Of a stretch of 64,000 bases of DNA, positions 1 through 7,757 are shown piece after piece. Location: assembly GCA_021775755.1 (NCBI GenBank), contig JAJFHE010000014.1, forward strand, positions 1 through 64,000, written 5' to 3'. The notes beneath the pieces are model-generated. The model was given only the letters and a program-made list of their open reading frames with translations. It was not told the origin of the DNA and did not search any database. A program made the position numbers and the translations under genes. Numbering within the stretch: position 1 is the first letter of the stretch; every line of letters starts with the position of its first letter. The DNA comes from Hyphomicrobiales bacterium. Its GTDB lineage: Bacteria; Pseudomonadota; Alphaproteobacteria; Rhizobiales; JAJFHB01.

Positions 1-87
1 CTGGGGCTGAGCCCGTTTGCGGTCGAACGCAACCGCAGGCACGGCCACGCTGACTAACGTTCGCTCTTTCGGAAGCGGCGGGACAGG

Positions 88-359
88 CAGTAATACCAAG
101 GGCGGCAATTATTGACCCGTTTCACCGGGATGATTCTACCCTCCCGCAAGGCGCGTACTGCGCCGCGGTACAGGTACCGCAAGCAGTACGCAACGCTGCG
201 GGAGGGCAAAAGCACCCGGCCTGCGGTGGGCCATTCCGGCCCGTCGACCACGTTGCGGGCCTTGTCCGATACACCGCATCGCACTGCGGCCCGCGCCTCG
301 TCGAGCGAGCCAGAATGGCCCATGAACTGGGTCAATAATTGCCGCCCTTGGTGTTACTG
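88..359. repeat. 272-bp palindromic element with 31-bp terminal inverted repeats (MITE-like)
   Basis: The arms at 88-118 and 329-359 are inverted copies over 31 positions with one mismatch (94 against 353). Between them are two further stem-loops. One is a long hairpin with stems 139-148/197-206, 153-161/183-191 and 165-171/174-180. The other has stems 227-236/313-322 and 255-261/288-294. The whole folds as a Y or three-way junction on either strand. No convincing coding sequence lies inside. The right arm overlaps the stop codon (354-356) of the neighbouring outer-membrane protein gene. I see no clear target-site duplication, so a non-autonomous mobile element is an inference; a large structured RNA or terminator is the alternative. 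Confidence 0.75.
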
Positions 360-1013
360 ATTGCCGCCGAAATGCACGGTGATGCCGGCCGTCAGGGCGT
401 GGATGTAGAGATTGCCGTTCGTCATCTGGCCAGTCGGCCCCTCAAGGCTCGAATACTCAAGGTCCGTAACCCCTTTGAAGCGATAGGCAATATCGAGATC
501 GACGTTCTCGATCATCGGCACGCGCACGCCGCCGCCGACCTGGAACGCAATACCGACATCTGTGTCCTCAGGGCCCATGGCGGCCGCATTGGAGGACATG
601 GCCTCCGTCCAGGCAAAACCGATACCGCCGCCGACATAAGGGTTGATCATCTGGCTCAGCTGAAAGTCGTACCAGACGTTGGCGAGCACGAAGAGGGCTT
701 CCACCGAGGTGCCAAGATCGATGGAACCAAGCGCTGAATACTCGCTCTGCAGATCGTCGAACTGGGTAAAGGACGCCTCGACTTCGGCACGGAAGGTGTC
801 AAACACGGTCATGCCGGCCGCACCGCCAAAGATCAGGCCGCCTTCATCGTCAAATCCCGCACCGCCGCCCGCAGCATAATCGAACGCATTGTCGTTCGAT
901 TGAAAGATGCCGCCCCCGGCAAACAGGTTGAAGTAGAATTCGTTGGCCGAAGCGGGCCCCACGCCAATCGCCAGCGCGGCAAAAACTACAGCACCATACA
1001 CAAACTTCCGCAT
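354..1013 (-). CDS. Outer-membrane beta-barrel protein (small porin / surface antigen type)
   Basis: This encodes 219 residues. The chosen ATG at 1013 begins an N-terminal signal peptide (MRKFVYGAVVFAALAIGVG, then an A-S-A cleavage site); a longer reading frame upstream would place residues before this signal and is rejected. The rest alternates aromatic and polar residues with Gly-rich turns, as in the 8-stranded OmpA/Omp25-like barrels of alphaproteobacteria, and includes a segment resembling VGGGIGFAW. It ends in GNQ rather than a terminal Phe, which is unusual for a BAM substrate. The stop codon lies in one arm of the palindromic element at 88-359, so the last residues may have been reshaped by that element. 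The role is probably structural or as a surface antigen; no enzymatic residues are visible. Confidence 0.8.
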   Translation of the reverse strand: MRKFVYGAVVFAALAIGVGPASANEFYFNLFAGGGIFQSNDNAFDYAAGGGAGFDDEGGLIFGGAAGMTVFDTFRAEVEASFTQFDDLQSEYSALGSIDLGTSVEALFVLANVWYDFQLSQMINPYVGGGIGFAWTEAMSSNAAAMGPEDTDVGIAFQVGGGVRVPMIENVDLDIAYRFKGVTDLEYSSLEGPTGQMTNGNLYIHALTAGITVHFGGNQ

Positions 1014-1099
1014 AGCAGGATTCCCGGTCGCGTTTTGAGTCTGATTGCGCAAACAATAGCGGATTGTAAGGGGACGTCGCAGCAACTAAAGGCGCTCGA

Positions 1100-1134
1100 T
1101 CACACTTTTTCGTGTTTTTTGAGTTGCAGTGTGA
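1100..1134. promoter_or_regulatory. TCACAC/GTGTGA inverted repeat with a T-rich centre
   Basis: TCACAC at 1100-1105 and GTGTGA at 1129-1134 form an inverted repeat around a T-rich segment. It lies between the start of the outer-membrane protein gene (1013) and the end of the HisA-like gene (1162), both on the minus strand. It could be an operator for the former or a weak terminator for the latter; the sequence does not decide. Confidence 0.3.
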
Positions 1135-1161
1135 CCGTATTGCAGCAATTCAAGCCGCCTC

Positions 1162-1884
1162 TCAACGCTGCCGCGCCACCGCGATCGCGTCGCTGAGCTC
1201 AAACTCTCCGTTAAATAGCGCCCGCCCGGTAATGGCACCGGCGATATTCGGAAGGTATTTCAACGTAGAGATATCGTCGAGTGTCTTGACCGTGCCGCTT
1301 GCAATGACCGGAACGATGAGCTGCGTTGCTAGGTCCGTGGTCGCAGCAAGTGAGCTTTCAGGAAGCTCGTCATCGCGGTCGATGTCGGTGAAAATGATCG
1401 CGGCAATGTCGTCAATCTCAAACTGCCGTGCGAACTCGATGGGCGTAAAGGCCGTCGTCTCGCGCCAGCCTTCGACAACCACCTTACCGCCCCTTGCATC
1501 GACGGAAACTACGATCTGGCCGGGATAGCGGGTGCACGCCTCCTTGACGAATTGAGGATCCTTGACCGCCGCGGTTGCAATGACGACGCGCAGGGCGCCG
1601 TGTTCGATCCACCAGTCGACCGCCGACATGGAACGTATGCCGCCGCCCACCTGTACCGGGATATGCACCGCCTTGATGATATCGCAGACAAGTTCTGAAT
1701 TATCTTCCTCTCCCCGGTCCGCCGCATCGAGATCGACGATATGGAGCCATTCCGCCCCCTGCGCCTGAAACAATTCCGCCGTCTCGACCGGATCGACGTC
1801 GTAAACGACAGCATCATCCATCTGCCCGCGTACGAGGTTCACGCATTTGCCGTTCTGCAGTTCGAAATCGGGAAATATTATCAT
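1162..1884 (-). CDS. HisA-like (beta/alpha)8-barrel protein, divergent paralog
   Basis: This encodes 240 residues, the usual HisA length, alignable from end to end with ProFAR isomerase (HisA, histidine biosynthesis). The ATG at 1884 is preceded by GGAAGGA. Conserved parts include GGGIRS (80-85), SVDAR with the second acid at D129, a VEGWRET loop and a GRALF phosphate loop near the C-terminus. Key positions differ. The first catalytic Asp (D8 of HisA, in the PAIDL motif) is Glu here (PDFEL, E8). Phosphate-gripping loops IGTAAV and SGGV are changed to IATAAV and SGTV (around 102 and 196-199). No other his gene is nearby. It is probably a paralog with altered or unknown substrate rather than the main HisA. 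Confidence 0.7.
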   Translation of the reverse strand: MIIFPDFELQNGKCVNLVRGQMDDAVVYDVDPVETAELFQAQGAEWLHIVDLDAADRGEEDNSELVCDIIKAVHIPVQVGGGIRSMSAVDWWIEHGALRVVIATAAVKDPQFVKEACTRYPGQIVVSVDARGGKVVVEGWRETTAFTPIEFARQFEIDDIAAIIFTDIDRDDELPESSLAATTDLATQLIVPVIASGTVKTLDDISTLKYLPNIAGAITGRALFNGEFELSDAIAVARQR

Positions 1885-2079
1885 CAGTCCTTCCGGAGCG
1901 GATTGCGCCGCTTCGCCTCCGTACCTGGTCCGTTAGCCAACCTTAGAAATGAAAACTGTTCTCGCGCAAGTTCCATGACGACTATCGGCCGTTCGTTGCT
2001 GGCGAAAAGCGACGCTGTCGCCTATCGTTGCGACGTCTGATCGGAATTGTGCCGGCATCGCGGTGCTAGGAGGAAATAC

Positions 2080-3270
2080 GTGAGCATAGAAATGATGAAA
2101 GGGGCGCCCGCGCCGGAAAACGCCCAGGTGACGCTTGGCAACTGGCGCCAGGCGCCGTTCAGCCGTTGGGGCTTTTGCCATGTGCGCGAAGTGGTGCCGA
2201 CGGCACGCGTGCGTCACGACCCGAACAACGTTCGGACGCTTGACACCGCGCCGCGAGATATCCTGACAATTCCGGCCGATACCGGCAACGGCGCCATGAC
2301 GGTGGAAGAGATCCTCAACGCTACGGATACGGACGGCCTGGCGGTTCTGCATGAAGGAACGCTTGTCACGGAACTCTATCGTCGTGAACTTGCACGCGAT
2401 GTGCCGCACATCGTGTTTTCGGTGACAAAGTCGGTCACCGCCATCCTTGCTGGCATCCTCTGCAAGCAAGGTGTGTTCGACGCAGATGCCGCACTGACGC
2501 GTTACATTCCAGAGCTTGACGAAACGGCCTATGGCGATGCAAGCGTCCGGCATCTCCTGGACATGACGACGGGAATTGAGTTCGACGAGGATTACCTCGC
2601 GACCGAAGGCGCGATCGTGCGCTACCGCGAAGCCACCGGCTGGAATCCGGGCAGTGGCAGCGGGCCGGCCGATCTGCGCAGCTTCCTTTTGTCCCTCGCC
2701 GGGCGGGAGCGCCCGCACGGTGAAGTGTTCCGTTATCTCTCACCTAACAGCGACCTTTTGGGCTGGGCTATCGAGCGGGCGAGCGGCGAGCGCATCGCCG
2801 ACATTCTCGGTAAACACTTGTGGCAGCCGATGGGCGCTGAAACGGACGCCGACATCACGGTCGATCCACTCGGCGCGGCGCGCACCGCCGGCGGCTTCTG
2901 CCCGACGCTGCGGGATTTGGCGCGGTTCGGTCAGTTGCTGCTTGACGGCGGCGTGCGTGACAGCGCTGAAATCGTGCCGCCTGACTGGATCCGCGATATC
3001 CGCGAGAATGGGGATCCGGATTTGTGGGCGCGCGGCGACTTCGCCTCGCAGTTTCCCCCCGGCATGAGATACCGCAGCCAATGGTATGTTCTGGGCGAGG
3101 GAGATGCGGCCTTTTTCGGGCTCGGCATTCATGGGCAGTACATATACATCGACCCGGCCGCCCGGGTTGTGATCGCCAAGATGTCGTCGCAGGCCGAACC
3201 TCTGGACGAGGCTAAGGACAACCTGTGCCTTGCCATGTTTTCAGCCATCTGCCGGACGCTCGCGGGCTAG
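2080..3270 (+). CDS. Serine hydrolase of the beta-lactamase / class C PBP family
   Basis: This encodes 396 residues from a GTG at 2080, chosen because a perfect AGGAGG (2068-2073) sits six bases upstream. The fold is PF00144 (beta-lactamase, EstB, 6-aminohexanoate-dimer hydrolase NylB). The nucleophile motif SxxK is seen as FSVTKSVTA, and the second motif (Tyr-x-Ser/Asn type) as YLSPNSDLLGW. No signal peptide is visible, so a cytoplasmic esterase or amidase is more likely than a secreted beta-lactamase; the substrate cannot be told. It is divergent from the HisA-like gene and followed 31 bp later by the OsmC gene, probably co-transcribed. Confidence 0.8.
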   Translation: MSIEMMKGAPAPENAQVTLGNWRQAPFSRWGFCHVREVVPTARVRHDPNNVRTLDTAPRDILTIPADTGNGAMTVEEILNATDTDGLAVLHEGTLVTELYRRELARDVPHIVFSVTKSVTAILAGILCKQGVFDADAALTRYIPELDETAYGDASVRHLLDMTTGIEFDEDYLATEGAIVRYREATGWNPGSGSGPADLRSFLLSLAGRERPHGEVFRYLSPNSDLLGWAIERASGERIADILGKHLWQPMGAETDADITVDPLGAARTAGGFCPTLRDLARFGQLLLDGGVRDSAEIVPPDWIRDIRENGDPDLWARGDFASQFPPGMRYRSQWYVLGEGDAAFFGLGIHGQYIYIDPAARVVIAKMSSQAEPLDEAKDNLCLAMFSAICRTLAG

Positions 3271-3301
3271 TTCGGCAGACACAGCGGCGGGAGGACGCAC
3301 C

Positions 3302-3811
3302 ATGCCGGACCGTAAAGACATCGTTGCCGCCAGACGCCGCATGGAGAGCGCCCTCGACGCGAAACCCGATATGGCCAGGAGTTCGGCGGAAACCAGCGCC
3401 GTCATCACCGATGGATTTCGGTGCGAGATCAATGACGGGGACTGGAAACTCATTGCCGATTTGCCAGCGGCCATGGGCGGGAAGAACGGCGGCCCGACAC
3501 CTGGAACTCTCGGGCGCGGCGCGCTTGCAAGCTGCCTTGCGATGGGCATCAAGGCATTCGCCGCCGACTTCGGCGTGGACCTGAACAGCGTCCGCGTTAC
3601 AGCGGATGCGGATTGGGACATGCGCGGAGAGCTTGGCGTTTCAACCGAAGTGCGCCCGGGTTATGAGGCGATGCGCCTCACGGTCGAAATCGACAGCGGC
3701 GCCGATGCCGAAGCCATTCAATCGATCGTTGACAAGGCGGTACAGCACTCGCCCTATCTCGACAATTTCCGCAACAAAGTGGACGTCACGCTGAACGTTA
3801 CCCGCTCGTAG
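3302..3811 (+). CDS. OsmC/Ohr family protein lacking the second redox cysteine
   Basis: This encodes 169 residues; the ATG at 3302 follows GGGAGG. The OsmC fold is recognisable from the GGKNGGPTPG and ALASCLAMGIKAFA segments. Typical OsmC/Ohr proteins reduce organic hydroperoxides with two cysteines. Here the first is present (C78, in ASCLAM), but the position where the second usually follows a His (as in HCPV) reads QHSPYL, a Ser. It may thus be one of the OsmC relatives without peroxidase activity, or may use another thiol. The 3' end overlaps the end of the convergent MetF gene by 14 bp (3798-3811). Confidence 0.8.
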   Translation: MPDRKDIVAARRRMESALDAKPDMARSSAETSAVITDGFRCEINDGDWKLIADLPAAMGGKNGGPTPGTLGRGALASCLAMGIKAFAADFGVDLNSVRVTADADWDMRGELGVSTEVRPGYEAMRLTVEIDSGADAEAIQSIVDKAVQHSPYLDNFRNKVDVTLNVTRS

Positions 3812-4823
3812 CCCGCGCGGCGCGCCGGCGCCGGCGGTCGGAGGCGTGACGGCCTTCGAGCACGCCTGATTCGGAAATGATTTCCGAGACCAGTTCCTCG
3901 CGTCTGTAGGCCATGACATGGACACCGGAAACGCCGGCGATTTCGCGGATCTTCTGGATCAGCTCTATGCAGATTTTCTTCCCCTCAAGCCCCTGCTTTT
4001 CAGCCCCTTCAAGGCGCTCGATGATAGCGTCGGGAACATGAATTCCAGGCACGTTGGTGCGCATCCATTTGGCCGCGCGGGCCGATGCGAGCGGACCAAC
4101 GCCTGCGAGAATGAAGACGCGTTCGTGCAGCCCCATGTCACGCACCCGGTCCATGAAACGCTTGAAGAGATCAACGTCGTAGATGTAGTTGGTCTGGATA
4201 AATTCCGCTCCGGCTTCGACTTTCTTGGCGAGTCGGTCGGCGCGTGTCTCGAAAGGTGGAATGCAAGGGTTCTCCGCCGCACCGAGGAATATTTTCGGCG
4301 GTGATGTAATCTTGCGGCCGGAGAGAAACATGCCGTCGTCGCGCATGGTGCGCAGCGTGCGCAACAGCGAGATCGCATCGAAATCGAACACCGGCTTGGC
4401 GCCCGGCTGGTCGCCGACACCGACCCCATCACCGGTCAGGCACAATATGTTGGACACGCCGATGACCGCGGCGCCCAGTACATCCCCCTGAATGGCGATG
4501 CGGTTGCGGTCGCGGCAGGAGATCTGGAATACGGACCCGTAGCCAACGCGCGCCAGCAGCGAACAGATGCCGAGAGACGACATGTGGCAGTTGGCGCCGG
4601 AAGCGTCGGTGGCGTTGATCGCGTCCGCCACCTCCGACAGCGGGCGGGCCGCCTCGTAGACATCTTCAGGGTTTGCCGAATCCGGCGGATTGAGTTCAGC
4701 GGTGACCGCAAACCGGCCGCTGCGCAGAACCCGCTCAAGCCGGCTGTTGGAGCGATGGCCGGGCGGCACCGGCACTGTCAGTCCGGCCGGGTCCAGCTTG
4801 TCTTCGGGGCGCAGATCGGCCAT
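3798..4823 (-). CDS. metF: Methylenetetrahydrofolate reductase, MetF type
   Basis: This encodes 341 residues with the FAD-binding MTHFR barrel (PF02219). Visible signatures include FAVTAELNPPDS near the start (catalytic Glu in the TAEL strand), NATDASGANCHMSS, LCLTGDGVG, FIQTNYIYD and ILAGVGPLAS. It reduces 5,10-methylene-THF to 5-methyl-THF, the methyl donor for methionine synthesis. An N-terminal extension of about 25 residues and a basic C-terminal tail are longer than in E. coli MetF. It starts 3 bp after the upstream MetV-like gene, so the two are almost certainly co-translated and probably form a complex, as MetV-MetF do in acetogens. Confidence 0.88.
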   Translation of the reverse strand: MADLRPEDKLDPAGLTVPVPPGHRSNSRLERVLRSGRFAVTAELNPPDSANPEDVYEAARPLSEVADAINATDASGANCHMSSLGICSLLARVGYGSVFQISCRDRNRIAIQGDVLGAAVIGVSNILCLTGDGVGVGDQPGAKPVFDFDAISLLRTLRTMRDDGMFLSGRKITSPPKIFLGAAENPCIPPFETRADRLAKKVEAGAEFIQTNYIYDVDLFKRFMDRVRDMGLHERVFILAGVGPLASARAAKWMRTNVPGIHVPDAIIERLEGAEKQGLEGKKICIELIQKIREIAGVSGVHVMAYRREELVSEIISESGVLEGRHASDRRRRRAARATSG

Positions 4824-4826
4824 GGC

Positions 4827-5510
4827 TCAGACCTTTCCCTGCGGCGCTTCGGCGGTTTCGATGACCGTCGTGCTCTCGTTCGCCTCGCGGTGCGGGCGCG
4901 CGGCATCGGGTTCGCGCGCGAGCGGCACGGCCGCGGGCTCTTCCGCACGCGCCTCTGAAAACGCTTCGGCCAGTGCATGGCGCTCGGCTTCGCGCGTTGC
5001 GCGTTTTTGCTCCGCCATTTCACGCGCCACCCGAAGCCAGCTTGAGGATCCTTCAAGAGAGCGGTCGACGGGGGGTTGCACAGTCTGGATCTTGTCGCCG
5101 CCCTTCATGCGCGCCGCGCCTTCCCAGGCATCGATCCATACGCACTTCATCAATGGTTTTACTTCGCAGTGACCGTTCTGCCGGACACCGCCGCACGGGC
5201 CGTTGCGCAGGTTTTTCGGGCAGTTCATCGGACAGGACATGCCGGTCGACGACAGCACGCACTGACCGCACATCTGGCAGTCGAAAAGAAGCCCCTTGAC
5301 CGCGCGTTCGACCGCCGCCACCGGGCGCTCAAGACGGTTGTAGCCCATGCTCCGGAATATCGGGTCGAGGAAAACCATGACCGGCTCGAAGCTGTTATAG
5401 AGGCGTTCGAAAAAGCGGGCATGGCGCACAGCGTAGCGGCGAACAGCATACATTGCTTGTTGTCTCCAGGGCGCCAGACTCAAATCAGCAGGTGCGCGTG
5501 GTGTTACCAA
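4827..5510 (-). CDS. MetV-like methylenetetrahydrofolate reductase C-terminal-domain protein, Cys-rich
   Basis: This encodes 227 residues. The centre carries a dense Cys cluster, CQMCGQCVLSS, then MSCPMNCPK, GPCGG and GHCEVKP, characteristic of the MTHFR_C domain (PF12225) that in acetogens forms the MetV partner of MetF and can hold metal or an Fe-S cluster. The C-terminal 70 residues are acidic, Ala/Glu-rich and probably disordered. Its position immediately upstream of metF fits a role in electron delivery to, or assembly of, the MTHFR. The cofactor is inferred from the cysteines only. Confidence 0.75.
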   Translation of the reverse strand: MVTPRAPADLSLAPWRQQAMYAVRRYAVRHARFFERLYNSFEPVMVFLDPIFRSMGYNRLERPVAAVERAVKGLLFDCQMCGQCVLSSTGMSCPMNCPKNLRNGPCGGVRQNGHCEVKPLMKCVWIDAWEGAARMKGGDKIQTVQPPVDRSLEGSSSWLRVAREMAEQKRATREAERHALAEAFSEARAEEPAAVPLAREPDAARPHREANESTTVIETAEAPQGKV

Positions 5511-5571
5511 TGACGCTGCATGGTGCGGTTTTCAGGTTCGCAGGCGACATTTTGTGGTGCGTATCCGTCGC

Positions 5572-6060
5572 TCAACGATACGCCGCATGCCCTTCCAGCG
5601 CCTTCGACATGACGACGAAGGGTTGACCGTCGACTTCAACCGGCTTCTCGTGATGCCAGTGCATCTGTCTGTAGTAGTCCTCAAGTTGCCCGCTTCTGCA
5701 ATAGAGATAGAGCCGCTCGTGACCGATGCTGCGCGCGGCGTGCTCGACGCGGTCGATCAAGAGTTCGCCGATCCGCCGGCCGCGGTGCGACGGCGCCACG
5801 TAAAGGCCAGACAGCCAAGGTGAGAGGTCCGGTTCGAGTTCGAGATCGCTTTCAACCAGAAGCGCCACACCGACAAGGGCGTCGCCGCGGCCAGCACCGA
5901 AAACCGCCTCGCCGTCCGCCTCCGCCACACCCTCGCACCAACGAAGCGTATCGCCGAGGCTGTAACCAAGGGCTCGACCCCACTGTTCGTTCAGCCAGCG
6001 CGAGGCGCGATTTAGATGTGATGAGGCGCCGCTAAGGCTTTCTATCCAGATCCCTGTCAT
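5572..6060 (-). CDS. GNAT-family N-acetyltransferase
   Basis: This encodes 162 residues. The acetyl-CoA-binding motif A is clear: LYVAPSHRGRRIGELLID, with the R/Q-x-x-G-x-G/A type loop (RGRRIG), followed by the B region LYLYCRSGQLEDYYRQ. The fold matches small GNAT enzymes that acetylate amino groups of small molecules or proteins; the substrate is not evident. It lies 3 bp downstream of the DUF1638 gene on the same strand and 61 bp upstream of the MetV-like gene, so it sits inside the one-carbon group, although nothing in its sequence ties it to that pathway. Confidence 0.8.
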   Translation of the reverse strand: MTGIWIESLSGASSHLNRASRWLNEQWGRALGYSLGDTLRWCEGVAEADGEAVFGAGRGDALVGVALLVESDLELEPDLSPWLSGLYVAPSHRGRRIGELLIDRVEHAARSIGHERLYLYCRSGQLEDYYRQMHWHHEKPVEVDGQPFVVMSKALEGHAAYR

Positions 6061-6063
6061 CGT

Positions 6064-6708
6064 TCATGTGTCCGCGGGCACACCGCTTTGTTCACGCATG
6101 AATGTCGCAAGATCTCCGTAGCCGGTAAAGCGGTACTCATACTCAAGTCCCAGTTTATCCGCAGCCTTCTGGGCCAGTTGCCGCAACGCGTCGGTTGGCT
6201 GCTGTGCGAGATAAACGACCTTCGTGTAGTTGCCGAAATACATGTCGCGCAGTTCGGGATGGCGGTCCAGCCCTAGTCCCTGCCAGATCAGCTTGTCGAA
6301 TTGGCGCGCAAGATAGTCGGTCAGATAGAACGCAGTAAATTCTTTGTCGGTTATCGTGGTGAATGCATCGTTACCGCTGAAGAATGAGTAGCAGTGCGGG
6401 CCGCCAATGCGTTCAACACCTTCTTCTTCCAGCACCCGATCAAGCGTGCCGCCGGTTCCGCAATCGGCGTAGAGCACATAGATTTTGCGATAGCGGCCCT
6501 TTGCCTCGCGGATCTTCTCGCGTACGCCGCCGGGAATGAGATCAGGGGTGTTGTGCCACTTGGCGGGAAGACAGGTGACATCGAAGTGGCGCCAGTCATT
6601 GAGTTCGATCAACGAAATGATCTCGCGGCCGAGCGCGCCGCAAGCGATCAGGAGCACATCGCCCCTGCCCTTCTGGAACTCGAAACTTTCGTCCGGCTGA
6701 AGGTCCAT
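6064..6708 (-). CDS. DUF1638 family protein, associated with B12-dependent methionine synthesis
   Basis: This encodes 214 residues matching the DUF1638 (PF07796) pattern: LLIACGALGREI near the N-terminus, CLPAKWHNTPDLI, LYADCGTGG, and a GGPHCYSFFSGND segment. Conserved Cys and His residues (ACG, CLPAKWHN, DCGTGG, PHC) suggest metal or corrinoid chemistry. As I recall, genetic work in marine Rhodobacterales linked DUF1638 proteins to B12-dependent, multi-part methionine synthases; its position here next to the corrinoid protein, MetF and the homocysteine methyltransferase agrees. The exact reaction is unknown. It starts downstream of the terminator at 6779-6811, so it may have its own promoter. 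Confidence 0.8.
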   Translation of the reverse strand: MDLQPDESFEFQKGRGDVLLIACGALGREIISLIELNDWRHFDVTCLPAKWHNTPDLIPGGVREKIREAKGRYRKIYVLYADCGTGGTLDRVLEEEGVERIGGPHCYSFFSGNDAFTTITDKEFTAFYLTDYLARQFDKLIWQGLGLDRHPELRDMYFGNYTKVVYLAQQPTDALRQLAQKAADKLGLEYEYRFTGYGDLATFMREQSGVPADT

Positions 6709-6778
6709 CGCCTTCTCCTGTTACCCCGGCAACTATAGCGAACGTTGCCGGTTCGCACAAAACGGGCGTGCATAAACA

Positions 6779-6811
6779 AAAACCGCGGCTTCTACCTGAA
6801 AGCCGCGGTTT
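6779..6811 (-). terminator. Rho-independent terminator of the corrinoid protein gene
   Basis: AACCGCGGCT (6781-6790) pairs with AGCCGCGGTT (6801-6810). Read on the minus strand the hairpin is followed by a TTTTTGTTT tract. It lies 28 bp beyond the stop of the corrinoid gene and separates it from the DUF1638 gene. Confidence 0.85.
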
Positions 6812-6838
6812 CGTATTCGTTGACGATTAAAACCGGCG

Positions 6839-7543
6839 TTAGGCGGATGCGGCCATCTGGTTGTGCTTGCGGGCCATGAATTCCTTAGCTGTCTCGACAG
6901 CGACCGCGGCGTCGCGGCAATAGGCATCCGCACCGATCGCGGTGGCGAACTCTTCGTTCAAGGGAGCACCGCCGACAAGAACGACGTAGTCGTCACGGAT
7001 ACCCTTTTCCTTCATCGCATCGATTACGACCTTCATGTAGGGCATGGTGGTCGTGAGCAGTGCCGACATGCCGAGGATGTCGGGCTCGTGTTCTTCGATG
7101 GCCTCGAGATAGTTCTCAACCGGGTTGTTGATGCCGAGGTTGATGACCTCAAAGCCCGCACCCTCCATCATCATACCGACCAGGTTCTTGCCGATGTCGT
7201 GGATGTCGCCCTTGACCGTGCCAATGACCATCTTGCCGAGCCTGGGTGCGCCGGTTTCGATGAGCAGCGGGCGCAGGATCGCCATGCCGGCCTTCATCGC
7301 GTTGGCGGCGAGCAAAACTTCCGGCACGAACAAAATGCCGTCGCGGAAATCTATGCCGACAATGCGCATGCCTTCGACAAGCGCTTTGGTCAGGACGTCG
7401 TAGGGTACCCAGCCACGCCCAAGCAGAATGTTTACGGCCTCGTCGATCTCTTCCCTGAGACCGTCATAGAGGTCGTCATGCATTTGCTGCACAAGCTCGT
7501 CATCATCGAGTTCGTTGAGGTCGAGATCGTCTTCTTCACTCAT
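6839..7543 (-). CDS. Corrinoid (B12)-binding methyltransferase component
   Basis: This encodes 234 residues. An acidic N-terminal stretch (EEDDLDLNELDDDEL) leads into the helical B12-binding cap, then the Rossmann B12 domain with the lower-axial-ligand motif DxHxxG (GDIHDIGKNLV), the SxL motif (GMSALLTTTM) and the GG motif (VLVGGAPLN). This is the family of MtbC/MtmC/MttC and of the free-standing B12 module of split methionine synthases. With the homocysteine methyltransferase encoded next door it probably carries the methyl group from methyl-THF to homocysteine. The acidic leader is unusual and might serve partner docking. Confidence 0.88.
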   Translation of the reverse strand: MSEEDDLDLNELDDDELVQQMHDDLYDGLREEIDEAVNILLGRGWVPYDVLTKALVEGMRIVGIDFRDGILFVPEVLLAANAMKAGMAILRPLLIETGAPRLGKMVIGTVKGDIHDIGKNLVGMMMEGAGFEVINLGINNPVENYLEAIEEHEPDILGMSALLTTTMPYMKVVIDAMKEKGIRDDYVVLVGGAPLNEEFATAIGADAYCRDAAVAVETAKEFMARKHNQMAASA

Positions 7544-7601
7544 TGCATCGCTCCGCTGGCCGGAATTCCGCTCTATCGCGCGGACCTGATAAAACCAAAG
7601 G

Positions 7602-7627
7602 CGAGTTAAAGTGGCGTTTCCACTTTG
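7602..7627 (-). promoter_or_regulatory. Possible structured leader upstream of the corrinoid gene
   Basis: AAAGTGG (7608-7614) and CCACTTT (7620-7626) form a perfect hairpin about 65 bp upstream of the corrinoid gene start. On the minus strand CCAAAG just before it can alternatively pair with a following CTTTGG, giving two exclusive folds. I compared it by eye with the SAM-II type core and do not see a match, nor a B12 box. It may be an operator or a leader switch. Confidence 0.3.
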
Positions 7628-7757
7628 GAGATCATATCAATCCAAAATGAATTTCCCATAGTGCCGACAGCGACATATCGCGAGCTGAACACGACATTCG
7701 TTGCTTCGTCGCCGGAAATGTTTTTACCGCGCAATGAATTGAACGCAATCGGAAAAT

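Noticed and set aside
7544-7757. SAM, SAH or cobalamin riboswitch before the corrinoid gene
   Set aside because: I looked for the SAM-II core and the B12 box and found no convincing match; only an unclassified hairpin is reported.
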